Below, one piece after another: positions 1-6,882 of a stretch of 7,536 bases of DNA (position 1 is its first letter; every line of letters begins with the position of its first letter). The DNA comes from Rhodobacteraceae bacterium UBA2776 (GTDB taxonomy: Bacteria > Pseudomonadota > Alphaproteobacteria > Rhodobacterales > Rhodobacteraceae). Made by a program: the position numbers and the translations under genes. The DNA is taken from the NCBI GenBank assembly GCA_002352425.1, contig DEIK01000064.1, forward strand, positions 1-7,536, in the 5' to 3' direction. The notes under the pieces were generated by a model. The model made no database searches and was not told the DNA's origin. It saw only the letters and a list, made by a program, of their open reading frames with translations.

Positions 1-460
1 GGGCGTGATGCTGGACCTTTCGCATCTGAACGAGGCCGGGTTTTGGGACATCGCCAAAACATCCGACGCGCCGCTGGTGGCGACCCATTCCAACGCCTAT
101 GCGATCTGTCCGCATGCCCGCAACCTGACCGACAAACAGCTGGATGCGATTGCCGAAAGCGACGGGATGGTCGGGTTGAATTTTTCTTGTGCCTTTTTGC
201 GCCCTGACGGAAGAGCAGACACGGATGTTCCGCTTGACGTTATGCTGCGGCATCTAGACCATCTGATCAACCGACTGGGCGAAGATCGCGTTGGGCTTGG
301 CTCGGATTTCGATGGCGCATGGGTGCCAGAGGCGATCAATGATGCGGCCGGGTTGACCAACCTGCGCACAGCCATGCGCACGCATGGTTATGACGAGGCT
401 TTGATGCAAAAACTGTGCCACGCGAACTGGCTGCGGGTTTTGGACAGAACATGGAAATAA
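1..460 (+). CDS. M19-family (membrane/renal) dipeptidase, C-terminal part, 5' end outside the window
   Basis: The reading frame is open from the left edge (first full codon at base 2) to TAA at 458-460, giving about 152 residues of a protein that normally has roughly 320-400. Numbering from the first full codon, it shows the M19 landmarks: DLSH with H8, ATHS with H29, R40 in HARN, and GSDFDG with D102. The spacings (21 residues from H8 to H29, 11 from H29 to R40) match human renal dipeptidase H198, H219 (zinc ligands) and R230 (substrate binding), and D102 matches the D288 catalytic-site aspartate. M19 enzymes are binuclear zinc peptidases that cleave dipeptides and tolerate D-residues at the C-terminal position. 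The N-terminal HxD motif and the bridging Glu lie upstream and cannot be checked, nor can the presence of a signal peptide. It lies 67 bases upstream of a peptide-type ABC operon on the same strand with no evident terminator between them, so it probably belongs to the same transcript and processes the imported substrate. The family call is firm; the substrate is unknown. Confidence 0.93.
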   Translation, partial: GVMLDLSHLNEAGFWDIAKTSDAPLVATHSNAYAICPHARNLTDKQLDAIAESDGMVGLNFSCAFLRPDGRADTDVPLDVMLRHLDHLINRLGEDRVGLGSDFDGAWVPEAINDAAGLTNLRTAMRTHGYDEALMQKLCHANWLRVLDRTWK

Positions 461-512
461 CAAACTGAGGCAAAAAAAGCAGGCGAAACTGCATAGAGTT
501 ACAAAATAAATC

Positions 513-520
513 AGAGAGGA
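513..520 (+). promoter_or_regulatory. Ribosome binding site of the ABC binding-protein gene
   Basis: AGAGAGGA lies 7 bases before the ATG at 528 and fixes that start. The 67-base gap (461-527) that contains it is A-rich and shows no convincing -35/-10 pair and no terminator. The only other structure is a 4-bp stem at 479-482/489-492, too weak to terminate. Cotranscription with the dipeptidase gene is therefore the simplest reading. Confidence 0.7.
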
Positions 521-527
521 CTAAACA

Positions 528-2123
528 ATGAAACCAATTAGAAACATTATGGCCGGTGTGGTCATGGGCTTTGTGGCCTCGATGGTCGCGCTGCCTGTTG
601 TGGCGGAAACGCCCGCCAACATGTTGGTGATCGCCAACCGGATTGACGATATCACAACGCTTGATCCTGCGGAATCCTTTGAGTTTGCGGGTTCGGACGT
701 TAGCCGCAACATTTACGGCAAACTGGTCAACTTTGACCCGCTTGATCTGGCGGCAGGCTATGGCCCTGATCTGGCCGAAAGCTGGACCGTGTCCGAAGAT
801 GGCAAAACCATCACCTTTACTATGCGCGAAGGCGTGAAATTCCATTCAGGCAACCCTGTGCGCGCCGAAGATGCGGCATGGTCGCTACAACGCGCGGTGA
901 TCCTGAACAAAACACCGTCGTTCATCCTGACGCAATTCGGTTTTACCGCTGAAAACGCTATGGAAATGATCAAGGCCGAAGGCAACACCGTTTCAATCAC
1001 CACCGACAAGCGTTATGCGACATCGTTTGTGTTGAACTGTTTGACAGCGACCATTGGCGGTATCATCGACAAAGAAGTCGCAATGGCGAATGAAGCCGAT
1101 GGTGACATGGGCAATATTTGGCTAAAAACCAACACTGCCGGTTCCGGTGCCTATACGCTGGTCAGCTGGAAACCGAATGAATCCGTGACCCTAAAATCCA
1201 ACCCTGATTTCTATCTGGGTGCACCTGCGATGGAACGCGTTGTTGTTCGCCACGTTCAAGAAAGCTCGACTCAGCGCCTGATGCTGGAACGCGGCGATAT
1301 TGATGTTGCGCGCAACTTGAACCCTGATGATGTGGCCGGTATTTCTGGAAAAGACGGTATCGCGATCGACAATCCGCTGCGTGGCCGCTTGATGTATATC
1401 TCGATGAACCAAAATCACCCTGTCCTGAGCAAGCCAGAAGTACGTCAGGCACTCAAGTACCTGATCGATTATGAAGGCATGCAAAACAGCTTCCTAAAAG
1501 GGCAGTATGTGACGCACCAGAACTTCTTGCCCGCTACATATTTGGGGGCCGTGGATGAAAATCCATTCAGTCTGAACATCGAAAAAGCCAAAGAAATGCT
1601 GGCCGCTGCCGGTGTTGAAGGTTTGGTCATCGAGGCTGGCGTGCGCGAAGCACAGGAGCGCATCGAGATTGCGCAATCTTTGCAAAACACGTTTGCACAG
1701 GCCGGCATCACGCTGAACATCACTGTGGGCACAGGCAAACAGATCCTGTCACGTTATCGTGCACGGGAGCTGGATATTTATGTAGGCGCGTGGGGGCCGG
1801 ATTATCCTGATCCACACACTAACGCTGGCACCTTTGCCTATAACCCCGACAACACAGTCGAGGCCGCAGCAACCGGTCTCTTGGCTTGGCGCAATGCTTG
1901 GGATACTGGCGGGTTGACTGCAAGCGTCGCAGCCGCGGTTGAAGAAGGCGACCGTGACACGCGCGCACAAATGTATGTCGATATTCAGGCACAGTTCCGC
2001 GAAACATCGCCCTTTGCCATCATGTTCCAAAAGATCGAACAATTTGGCCATGCTGACAATGTGAAAAACCTGGACCTTGGTGGCGCGATTACGGCTGTCT
2101 CTTACTGGAAAGTTACCAAGTAA
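528..2123 (+). CDS. ABC transporter periplasmic substrate-binding protein, family 5 (peptide/nickel type, DppA/OppA-like)
   Basis: This 531-residue protein has the full length expected for family 5 binding proteins (SBP_bac_5). It would capture substrate in the periplasm and deliver it to the two permeases encoded next. The N-terminus is a Sec signal: K2 and R5, a hydrophobic stretch at about 8-25, and a likely cut after A26 (PVVA before ETPA). The family signature lies at about residues 82-125: LAESW with W86, DGKTITF, REGVKFHSG with F105 and H106, then a conserved R at the end of AWSLQR. In the C-terminal lobe, GAWGPDYPDP (W422, D425, D428) corresponds to the segment where OppA and DppA use an aspartate to hold the alpha-amino group of the peptide. 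D425 is the likely equivalent by eye, which favours a peptide or amino compound, but family 5 members also bind nickel chelates, opines and sugars. The start is fixed by AGAGAGGA 7 bases upstream. No lipobox cysteine is present, so it is a soluble periplasmic protein. Family certain; ligand inferred from the neighbouring dipeptidase. Confidence 0.93.
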   Translation: MKPIRNIMAGVVMGFVASMVALPVVAETPANMLVIANRIDDITTLDPAESFEFAGSDVSRNIYGKLVNFDPLDLAAGYGPDLAESWTVSEDGKTITFTMREGVKFHSGNPVRAEDAAWSLQRAVILNKTPSFILTQFGFTAENAMEMIKAEGNTVSITTDKRYATSFVLNCLTATIGGIIDKEVAMANEADGDMGNIWLKTNTAGSGAYTLVSWKPNESVTLKSNPDFYLGAPAMERVVVRHVQESSTQRLMLERGDIDVARNLNPDDVAGISGKDGIAIDNPLRGRLMYISMNQNHPVLSKPEVRQALKYLIDYEGMQNSFLKGQYVTHQNFLPATYLGAVDENPFSLNIEKAKEMLAAAGVEGLVIEAGVREAQERIEIAQSLQNTFAQAGITLNITVGTGKQILSRYRARELDIYVGAWGPDYPDPHTNAGTFAYNPDNTVEAAATGLLAWRNAWDTGGLTASVAAAVEEGDRDTRAQMYVDIQAQFRETSPFAIMFQKIEQFGHADNVKNLDLGGAITAVSYWKVTK

Positions 2124-3185
2124 ATGGCATCTGTCGAAAATAACGGAAACGGGCGGCGTCGGTCGCCCCTTTCCTCACCCGCGGTGGTTTTGACATTCAA
2201 AACGCTTGGCTCGATCATCATCACGATGCTGGGCTTGGCGTTTATCACCTTCGTGATTGGTCGGGTTATGCCGATTGATCCCGTGCTGTCGATTGTCGGC
2301 GAGCAAGCCTCCAAGTCCACCTATGATGACGCCTATGCGGCGCTGGGTCTGGACAAGCCGATCATCGTTCAATTTTTTTACTACATATGGGACGTTTTGC
2401 ACGGTGACTTTGGCACCTCGTTGCTCACGGCCCGCCCTGTCGTAGATGACCTTATCCGTCGTTTTCCCGCAACGCTGGAGCTGGCCACGCTGGGCACCAT
2501 AATGGGGGTCACATTGGGTGTGCCGCTGGGTGTTTTGGCCGCGGTAAACAAGGGTTCATGGTTTGACCAAATCGCCCGCGTTGTGGCGTTGATCGGCTAT
2601 TCCATGCCAATTTTCTGGCTGGGTCTGATGGGCCTGTTGGTGTTTTACGGCATCCTTGGCTGGGTCGGCGGACCAGGCCGCGTTGACATTTTCTATGCCG
2701 ATATTGTGCCCTCTGTGACTGGTATGATTTTGCTGGACTCAATACTGGACGGCAATTGGGATGTGTTTTGGAACGCGATGAGCCATATCATCCTGCCCGC
2801 CACAATCCTTGGTTATTATTCACTGGCCTATATCAGCCGCATGACCCGCTCGTTCATGCTGGAACAAATGAGCGCCGAATACATCACCACCGCACGAGTC
2901 AAAGGCCTGCCGGAACGCACGGTGATCTGGGGCCATGCGTTCAAGAATATTCTGGTGCAACTGATCACAGTGATCGCGCTCAGCTACGCCAACCTGCTCG
3001 AGGGATCAGTGCTGACCGAGATCATTTTCTCATGGCCCGGCATTGGCTCCTACATCACCACAGCGCTGCTGTCAGCCGATATGAACGCCGTTCTGGGCGG
3101 CACCATTGTGGTCGGGTTGGTCTTTGTGTTGCTGAATATTTTCTCGGACCTGTTGTACCGCGTCTTTGATCCGAGGGCGAAATGA
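2124..3185 (+). CDS. ABC transporter permease, DppB/OppB type
   Basis: This 353-residue inner-membrane protein is one half of the channel of the peptide-type importer. The hydrophobic profile gives six segments at about residues 27-48, 116-140, 150-178, 219-238, 275-298 and 322-342, the usual DppB layout with a long periplasmic loop after the first. HGDFGTS (93-99) is typical of the DppB branch. The EAA loop that docks on an ATPase is EYITTARVKGL starting at E252 and ending in the conserved G261-L262. SWPGIG at 303-308 is another family landmark. The ATG begins directly after the TAA of the binding-protein gene with no gap. Only a weak GGAAAG (2107-2112) precedes it, so translation is probably coupled to termination upstream. 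The roughly 25-residue polar, arginine-containing N-terminus before the first membrane segment is somewhat long, but no later start precedes the first membrane segment. The loop between segments 3 and 4 (about 180-218) is the most variable part and may reflect the substrate. Confidence 0.95.
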   Translation: MASVENNGNGRRRSPLSSPAVVLTFKTLGSIIITMLGLAFITFVIGRVMPIDPVLSIVGEQASKSTYDDAYAALGLDKPIIVQFFYYIWDVLHGDFGTSLLTARPVVDDLIRRFPATLELATLGTIMGVTLGVPLGVLAAVNKGSWFDQIARVVALIGYSMPIFWLGLMGLLVFYGILGWVGGPGRVDIFYADIVPSVTGMILLDSILDGNWDVFWNAMSHIILPATILGYYSLAYISRMTRSFMLEQMSAEYITTARVKGLPERTVIWGHAFKNILVQLITVIALSYANLLEGSVLTEIIFSWPGIGSYITTALLSADMNAVLGGTIVVGLVFVLLNIFSDLLYRVFDPRAK

Positions 3186-4111
3186 TGGAAACCGACATGC
3201 CAAAACAAACCCTGCGCGAATGGCTGCTGACCGACACACCTACGTCGCGCCGCCATGCACGTTATGCCGCCGCCTATTCCGGCTGGCTGACGTTGAGAGC
3301 CAACACCATGGCGATGGTGGGCTTGGGTATTCTACTGTTGCTGCTGATCATAGCCGCGCTTGCCGATCTGCTTTCGCCGATGGATCCCTTCGTGCAAAAC
3401 CTGGGCGGCCGATTGCAGCCCATTGGCACGGATGGCCATATTTTGGGCACCGACAGCCTGGGGCGTGACCTGCTTAGTCGCGTCATCTATGGCTCGCGGA
3501 TCACACTGTACATCGTTGCACTGGTTGCGCTGATTGCGCCCATCGTGGGCCTGCTGGTTGGCACGGTCGCGGGCTATACCGGCGGTATTGTCGATGCTGT
3601 GCTAATGCGGATCACCGATATTTTCCTCGCCTTTCCACGGCTGGTGCTGGCGCTGGCCTTTGTGGCCGCCTTGGGGGCTGGCATTGAAAACGCAGTGCTG
3701 GCGATTTCCCTGACCGCATGGCCGCCCTATGCGCGGATCGCGCGGGCCGAGACGCTGACCATCCGCAACTCGGACTACATTGCGGCGATCAAACTGCAAG
3801 GTGCTGGCGCGCTGCGGATCATCACCAAGCACATCTGGCCGCTGTGCATTTCGTCACTAATCGTACGGGTTACGCTCGACATGGCTGGTGTGATTTTAGC
3901 GGCTGCGGGTCTTGGCTTCCTTGGACTGGGCGCGCAACCCCCCTCGCCCGAATGGGGTGCGATGATTTCGGAGGGGCGTAAATTCATTCTGGATCATTGG
4001 TGGGTTGCCACCGTGCCGGGCCTTGCGATTTTCACTGTTTCACTGGGCTTTAACCTGCTTGGTGATGGCCTGCGCGATGTGCTGGACCCCAAAGAAGGAG
4101 GTCACTCATGA
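3182..4111 (+). CDS. ABC transporter permease, DppC/OppC type
   Basis: This 309-residue membrane protein is the second half of the channel. It has the DppC plan: a polar N-terminal tail, a first membrane segment at about 43-64, a periplasmic loop, then LGTDSLGRDLLSR (88-100), the hallmark entry to the BPD transport domain. Five more hydrophobic segments follow, at about 107-130, 138-164, 168-186, 222-248 and 274-296. The EAA loop is DYIAAIKLQGA starting at D198, with the conserved G207. The stretch AGLGFLGLGAQPPSPEWG (242-259) is diagnostic for the DppC branch. The ATG at 3182 overlaps the previous stop as ATGA (3182-3185), with a modest GAGGG at 3173-3177, typical of translational coupling. 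An ATG at 3185 or 3197 could also serve, changing the protein by only one or five residues. Nothing is broken or missing. Confidence 0.95.
   Translation: MMETDMPKQTLREWLLTDTPTSRRHARYAAAYSGWLTLRANTMAMVGLGILLLLLIIAALADLLSPMDPFVQNLGGRLQPIGTDGHILGTDSLGRDLLSRVIYGSRITLYIVALVALIAPIVGLLVGTVAGYTGGIVDAVLMRITDIFLAFPRLVLALAFVAALGAGIENAVLAISLTAWPPYARIARAETLTIRNSDYIAAIKLQGAGALRIITKHIWPLCISSLIVRVTLDMAGVILAAAGLGFLGLGAQPPSPEWGAMISEGRKFILDHWWVATVPGLAIFTVSLGFNLLGDGLRDVLDPKEGGHS
4095..4102 (+). promoter_or_regulatory. Strong Shine-Dalgarno for the first ATPase gene
   Basis: AAGGAGGT is a full match to the anti-Shine-Dalgarno sequence, 5 bases before the ATG at 4108 and embedded in the last codons of the permease gene. 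It is the strongest ribosome site in the operon, while the second ATPase gene has only a weak one. The first ATPase can thus be started independently as well as by coupling. Confidence 0.75.
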
Positions 4112-4965
4112 GCCCCCTTTTAGACGTTGAGAACCTGCGCGTCACCTTTCCAACCCGACAAGGCGAATTTGAAGCGGTGCGCGGGGTGTCCTTTACCTTG
4201 GGCAAAGAACGGTTAGGGATCGTTGGCGAAAGCGGCTCTGGCAAATCCCTGACAGGTCGCGCCATTTTACGCCTGATCCGCAAACCTGGCCGTGTTGAGG
4301 CCGACAAGATGGAGCTGAACGGCCGCGATTTGTTGTCTATGAACAAAAAGCAAATGCAGGGCGTGCGCGGCCAAGAAATCTCGATGGTCATGCAAGACCC
4401 GAAATTCTCGTTGAACCCCGTAATGACCATCGCCAATCAAATCATGGAGATTTACCGCTTTCACACCGGCGCCAGCAAAAAATCTGCCTATGCCAAGGGC
4501 ATTGAAATGCTTGAGGCCGTGTCAATCCGCGATCCTGAACGCGTGATGAAATCCTACCCGCACGAAATGTCCGGCGGCATGGGGCAACGCATCATGATTG
4601 CGATGATGCTGGTGACCGAACCCAAAATCCTGATCGCAGATGAACCCACCTCGGCGCTGGATGTGTCCGTTCAGACCCAAGTCATGTCGATCATTGATCG
4701 GCTGGTGCGTGACCGCGGCATGGGGTTGATATTCATCTCGCATGATTTGAACCTTGTATCGTCTTTTTGTGATCGTGTGTTGATCATGTACGCAGGCCGC
4801 GTGGTCGAGGTCCTGGATGCGGGCAAACTACACGATGCCAAACATCCCTACACCCGCGGATTGCTGGGGTCTTTGCCGCGCATTGATGATCCAAAGACGC
4901 GGCTTGAAGTATTGCAACGCGACGCCAAGTGGCGCGAAGCCCCAAGTGTGAGTGGCCGCATATGA
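4108..4965 (+). CDS. ABC transporter ATP-binding protein, DppD/OppD type, short form
   Basis: This 285-residue cytoplasmic ATPase powers the importer together with the next gene product. Motifs in order: Walker A GESGSGKS (40-47), Q-loop MQDP with Q96, signature SGGMGQR (155-161), Walker B ILIADEP with D178 and E179, D-loop SALD (182-185), and switch histidine H212 in FISHD. SGGM in place of SGGQ is normal for the DppD branch. HPYTRGLL (246-253) marks the start of the oligopeptide C-terminal region. The chain then ends after about 30 more residues with no cysteine-rich segment, whereas typical DppD/OppD proteins run to about 320-330 and often carry a CPxxxRC-like cluster. The size recalls NikD-like ATPases, but the motif set is intact and the protein should be active. 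The ATG overlaps the preceding stop (ATGA, 4108-4111) and has a perfect ribosome site. Confidence 0.94.
   Translation: MSPLLDVENLRVTFPTRQGEFEAVRGVSFTLGKERLGIVGESGSGKSLTGRAILRLIRKPGRVEADKMELNGRDLLSMNKKQMQGVRGQEISMVMQDPKFSLNPVMTIANQIMEIYRFHTGASKKSAYAKGIEMLEAVSIRDPERVMKSYPHEMSGGMGQRIMIAMMLVTEPKILIADEPTSALDVSVQTQVMSIIDRLVRDRGMGLIFISHDLNLVSSFCDRVLIMYAGRVVEVLDAGKLHDAKHPYTRGLLGSLPRIDDPKTRLEVLQRDAKWREAPSVSGRI
4639..4661 (+). repeat. First copy of a 23-bp direct repeat shared by the two ATPase genes
   Basis: The 23 bases beginning at codon D178 of the first ATPase and encoding DEPTSAL plus part of the next Asp are identical to 5454-5476 in the second ATPase. The copies are 815 bases apart and both are in codon frame, so recombination between them would leave an in-frame chimera of the two ATPases. 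The likely cause is shared ancestry plus strong protein constraint, not a mobile repeat. Confidence 0.8.
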
Positions 4966-5732
4966 GCAACATCCATATTGAAAACCTGAACGTCTGGTTT
5001 GGCGAGCATGAAGAACGTGTCGACGCTGTTAAGGGGGCCACGTTTGATGTGCCATCGGGCGCGAGCTTCGGACTGGTTGGCGAAAGCGGGTCGGGTAAAT
5101 CCACCATCCTGCGCGCGATGGTCGGGTTGGTGCCGACCTGGTCTGGCAACATGTCTGTTGGCGAATTGGAACTTGGCAAAAAACGCCCTAAAGCGTTCTA
5201 CAAAGATGTGCAGATGGTGTTTCAGGACCCCTATGCGTCCCTGCATCCACGCCATTCAGTCGATCAAATGCTGGGTGAAACCCTGTCGCTGCACGGGTTC
5301 AAAGACATCGACAACCGGATCATGCAATTGCTGGATGATGTGGGCCTTGGCCCTGCATTCCGGTTTCGCTATCCGCACCAATTGTCTGGCGGTCAACGTC
5401 AGCGGGTGGCGATTGCGCGTGCCTTGGCGCCAAAACCGACAGTGATTTTGCTGGATGAACCCACCTCGGCGCTGGACGTCTCGGTGCAGGCCGAAGTCCT
5501 AAACCTGCTGGCGGATTTACGCGAAGAACACAAACTGACCTATTTGATGGTCAGCCACAATCTGGCCGTGGTCGCGCATATGTGTGACGCCACCGCCGTG
5601 ATGAAAAACGGCGAGATTGTCGAAGTGATGACAGTTGAGGACATGCGGGCGATGAAGCCCAAACACCCCTACACCAAACACCTGCTGGACTCGTCCTTTG
5701 GCTATAGACCGGACGCAGAACAGTCCGCTTAA
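4962..5732 (+). CDS. ABC transporter ATP-binding protein, DppF/OppF type, short form
   Basis: This is the second ATPase of the importer, 256 residues from the ATG at 4962. Motifs: Walker A GESGSGKS (40-47), Q-loop VFQDP with Q88, canonical signature LSGGQ (141-145) followed by RQR, Walker B VILLDEP with D165 and E166, SALD (169-172), and switch histidine H199 in VSHNL (most relatives have SHDL). HPYTKHLL (235-242) is the oligopeptide-family tail motif, after which the protein ends within about 14 residues. DppF and OppF are usually about 320-330, so this one also lacks the extended C-terminus. A GTG at 4929 would add 11 residues, but 4962 is preferred: it forms an ATGA overlap with the previous stop, and the protein then starts MSNIHIENLNVWF, as family members do. 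The gene ends at TAA 5730-5732, the last of the operon. Confidence 0.93.
   Translation: MSNIHIENLNVWFGEHEERVDAVKGATFDVPSGASFGLVGESGSGKSTILRAMVGLVPTWSGNMSVGELELGKKRPKAFYKDVQMVFQDPYASLHPRHSVDQMLGETLSLHGFKDIDNRIMQLLDDVGLGPAFRFRYPHQLSGGQRQRVAIARALAPKPTVILLDEPTSALDVSVQAEVLNLLADLREEHKLTYLMVSHNLAVVAHMCDATAVMKNGEIVEVMTVEDMRAMKPKHPYTKHLLDSSFGYRPDAEQSA
5454..5476 (+). repeat. Second copy of the 23-bp direct repeat in the ATPase genes
   Basis: This stretch is identical over 23 bases to 4639-4661. It starts at codon D165 of the second ATPase and covers the Walker B/D-loop region. Similarity decays outside these 23 bases, as expected for paralogous genes. Confidence 0.8.
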
Positions 5733-5763
5733 GACTGTCACCTAATCACACGTCAAAGACACG

Positions 5764-5793
5764 AAAAAGGGCGCGGCCATAACAGCCACGCCC
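5764..5793 (-). terminator. Intrinsic terminator of the TRAP operon, possibly bidirectional
   Basis: The arms at 5769-5777 and 5785-5793 form a 9-bp GC-rich stem with a 7-base loop. Read on the minus strand, all nine positions pair (one is G-U) and the stem is followed at once by five T residues (5768 down to 5764), the classic rho-independent form, about 20 bases past the stop of the TRAP binding-protein gene. Read on the plus strand, the stem has one C-A mismatch and is followed by the weaker T-rich stretch at 5796-5803, so it may also partly terminate the ABC operon. The rest of the 82-base gap holds nothing else recognisable. Confidence 0.85.
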
Positions 5794-5814
5794 AGATTTA
5801 TTATTCAAGTCATG

Positions 5815-6858
5815 TTAGCCGTTGCGATAAGGCACGCCAGCTTTGTCCATAACGGTTGAGTATTTCTTGAAGATGTCGACCACCTTGGCAGCGCGTGGGC
5901 TGCGCGACGCAATCTCGTCCCAGAAGCCTTCGGCGTCTTTAACAACAGTGGCCCATTCCTCCGCCGGAATGGTGGTCAGCTCGAGTTTGGAGCCATTCAC
6001 CCGCAGATCGGCCTCGCCACCCCAATACCAAACTTGGCGATAGTAGTGCGACTGGTCCATGGTGATTTTGAACAGTTCTTGCAAATGCGGCGGCACTTTC
6101 GCCCAGCTGTCGGAGTTGGCAAAATACGAGCCACACCACGCCCCTGTGACGTTGTTCAACAGGCCGTAGTTACAGATGTCAGCCCAGCCAACCTCGTAAG
6201 CTTCGGTAAAGCCACACCATGCCACGCCGTCCAACTCGCCGGTTTGCATCGCGACTTCAACGTCTTCCCATGGAACCGTCACAGGGATCAGGCCGTATTT
6301 GGCCATAAATCGACCAGCCGTTGGCACCCCAAAGACCCGCAAACCAGCCATGTCAGCCAGCGATTTGATCGGCTTGTTCACTGTAAAGATGTGCAGTGGA
6401 TCCCAAGCGCCGGCGCCCAGCCAAGTGACGTTTTCAACTTCGCCATAGGCTTCGGCCCAGATTTCGTTCAACCCGTAGCGTTCAAACAGCACTGGCAGAT
6501 CCAGCGAGAACCGTGTCGAGAATGGGAAGTAGCCGCCAAAGTCGGAGATATCGACAGGCGACGCCATTGTCGCGTCATCCGATTGCACAGCATCCAGTGT
6601 GCCGTTTTGCATGGCGCGAAACAGCTCGGAGGTTGGGACCAATTCATCGGCGTAGTACAGCTCGATTTCCATCTCGCCGTTGGCCGCTTTGTTGAACGCC
6701 TCGATTTGCGGTTTGATCACATGCGCGCCCAGGGGGGCACCGGAATAGGTCTGCATGCGCCACTTGATGGGGGCCTGAGCCTTGATTTGCGACGGGGCTG
6801 CAAGGGCGGCTGCGCCCCCAATCCCTGCGGTGGTGATAAACTTACGTCTGGTTGTCAT
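5815..6858 (-). CDS. TRAP transporter solute-binding protein, DctP family, Tat-type signal
   Basis: This complete 347-residue periplasmic binding protein of a tripartite ATP-independent (TRAP) transporter would trap a carboxylate-type solute for uptake driven by the sodium or proton gradient. The N-terminus is TRRKFI (residues 3-8), then a moderately hydrophobic alanine/glycine stretch and a likely cut near AQA at 27-29, which fits Tat export. Family landmarks: DELVPTSELFRAMQNGTLDA (71-90), LADMAGLRV with R174, the position of the conserved arginine that binds the substrate carboxylate (R147 of SiaP), and PWEDVEVAMQTGELDGVAW (196-214). The fold and the ELVP and YYRQVWYW segments recall the TakP-like 2-oxoacid/mannitol-chloroaromatic branch more than classic C4-dicarboxylate DctP, but I cannot name the ligand. 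Cysteines C215, C229 and C242 cluster in the second lobe. The start is supported by AAGGAG 6 bases upstream. It follows the large permease gene on the same strand and is followed by a strong terminator. Confidence 0.93.
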   Translation of the reverse strand: MTTRRKFITTAGIGGAAALAAPSQIKAQAPIKWRMQTYSGAPLGAHVIKPQIEAFNKAANGEMEIELYYADELVPTSELFRAMQNGTLDAVQSDDATMASPVDISDFGGYFPFSTRFSLDLPVLFERYGLNEIWAEAYGEVENVTWLGAGAWDPLHIFTVNKPIKSLADMAGLRVFGVPTAGRFMAKYGLIPVTVPWEDVEVAMQTGELDGVAWCGFTEAYEVGWADICNYGLLNNVTGAWCGSYFANSDSWAKVPPHLQELFKITMDQSHYYRQVWYWGGEADLRVNGSKLELTTIPAEEWATVVKDAEGFWDEIASRSPRAAKVVDIFKKYSTVMDKAGVPYRNG

Positions 6859-6864
6859 ATCGTG

Positions 6865-6870
6865 CTCCTT
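6865..6870 (-). promoter_or_regulatory. Ribosome binding site of the TRAP binding-protein gene
   Basis: On the minus strand AAGGAG lies 6 bases before the ATG at 6858-6856. It is a strong independent site, consistent with the binding protein being made in excess over the upstream-encoded permease. Confidence 0.75.
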
Positions 6871-6882
6871 ATTGAGTTAGAT

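Noticed and set aside
479..492. Short inverted repeat downstream of the dipeptidase as a terminator
   Set aside because: The stem is only 4 bp with a 6-base loop and no T-run follows, so it would not terminate.
336..845. Minus-strand open frame of 169 codons across the dipeptidase/binding-protein junction
   Set aside because: It overlaps two well-supported plus-strand genes and their intergenic gap, and its sequence has no family resemblance.
4929..4961. GTG start 11 codons upstream for the second ATPase
   Set aside because: The ATG at 4962 overlaps the previous stop as ATGA, like the neighbouring junctions, and gives the normal family N-terminus. The extra residues look like out-of-frame coding sequence of the first ATPase.
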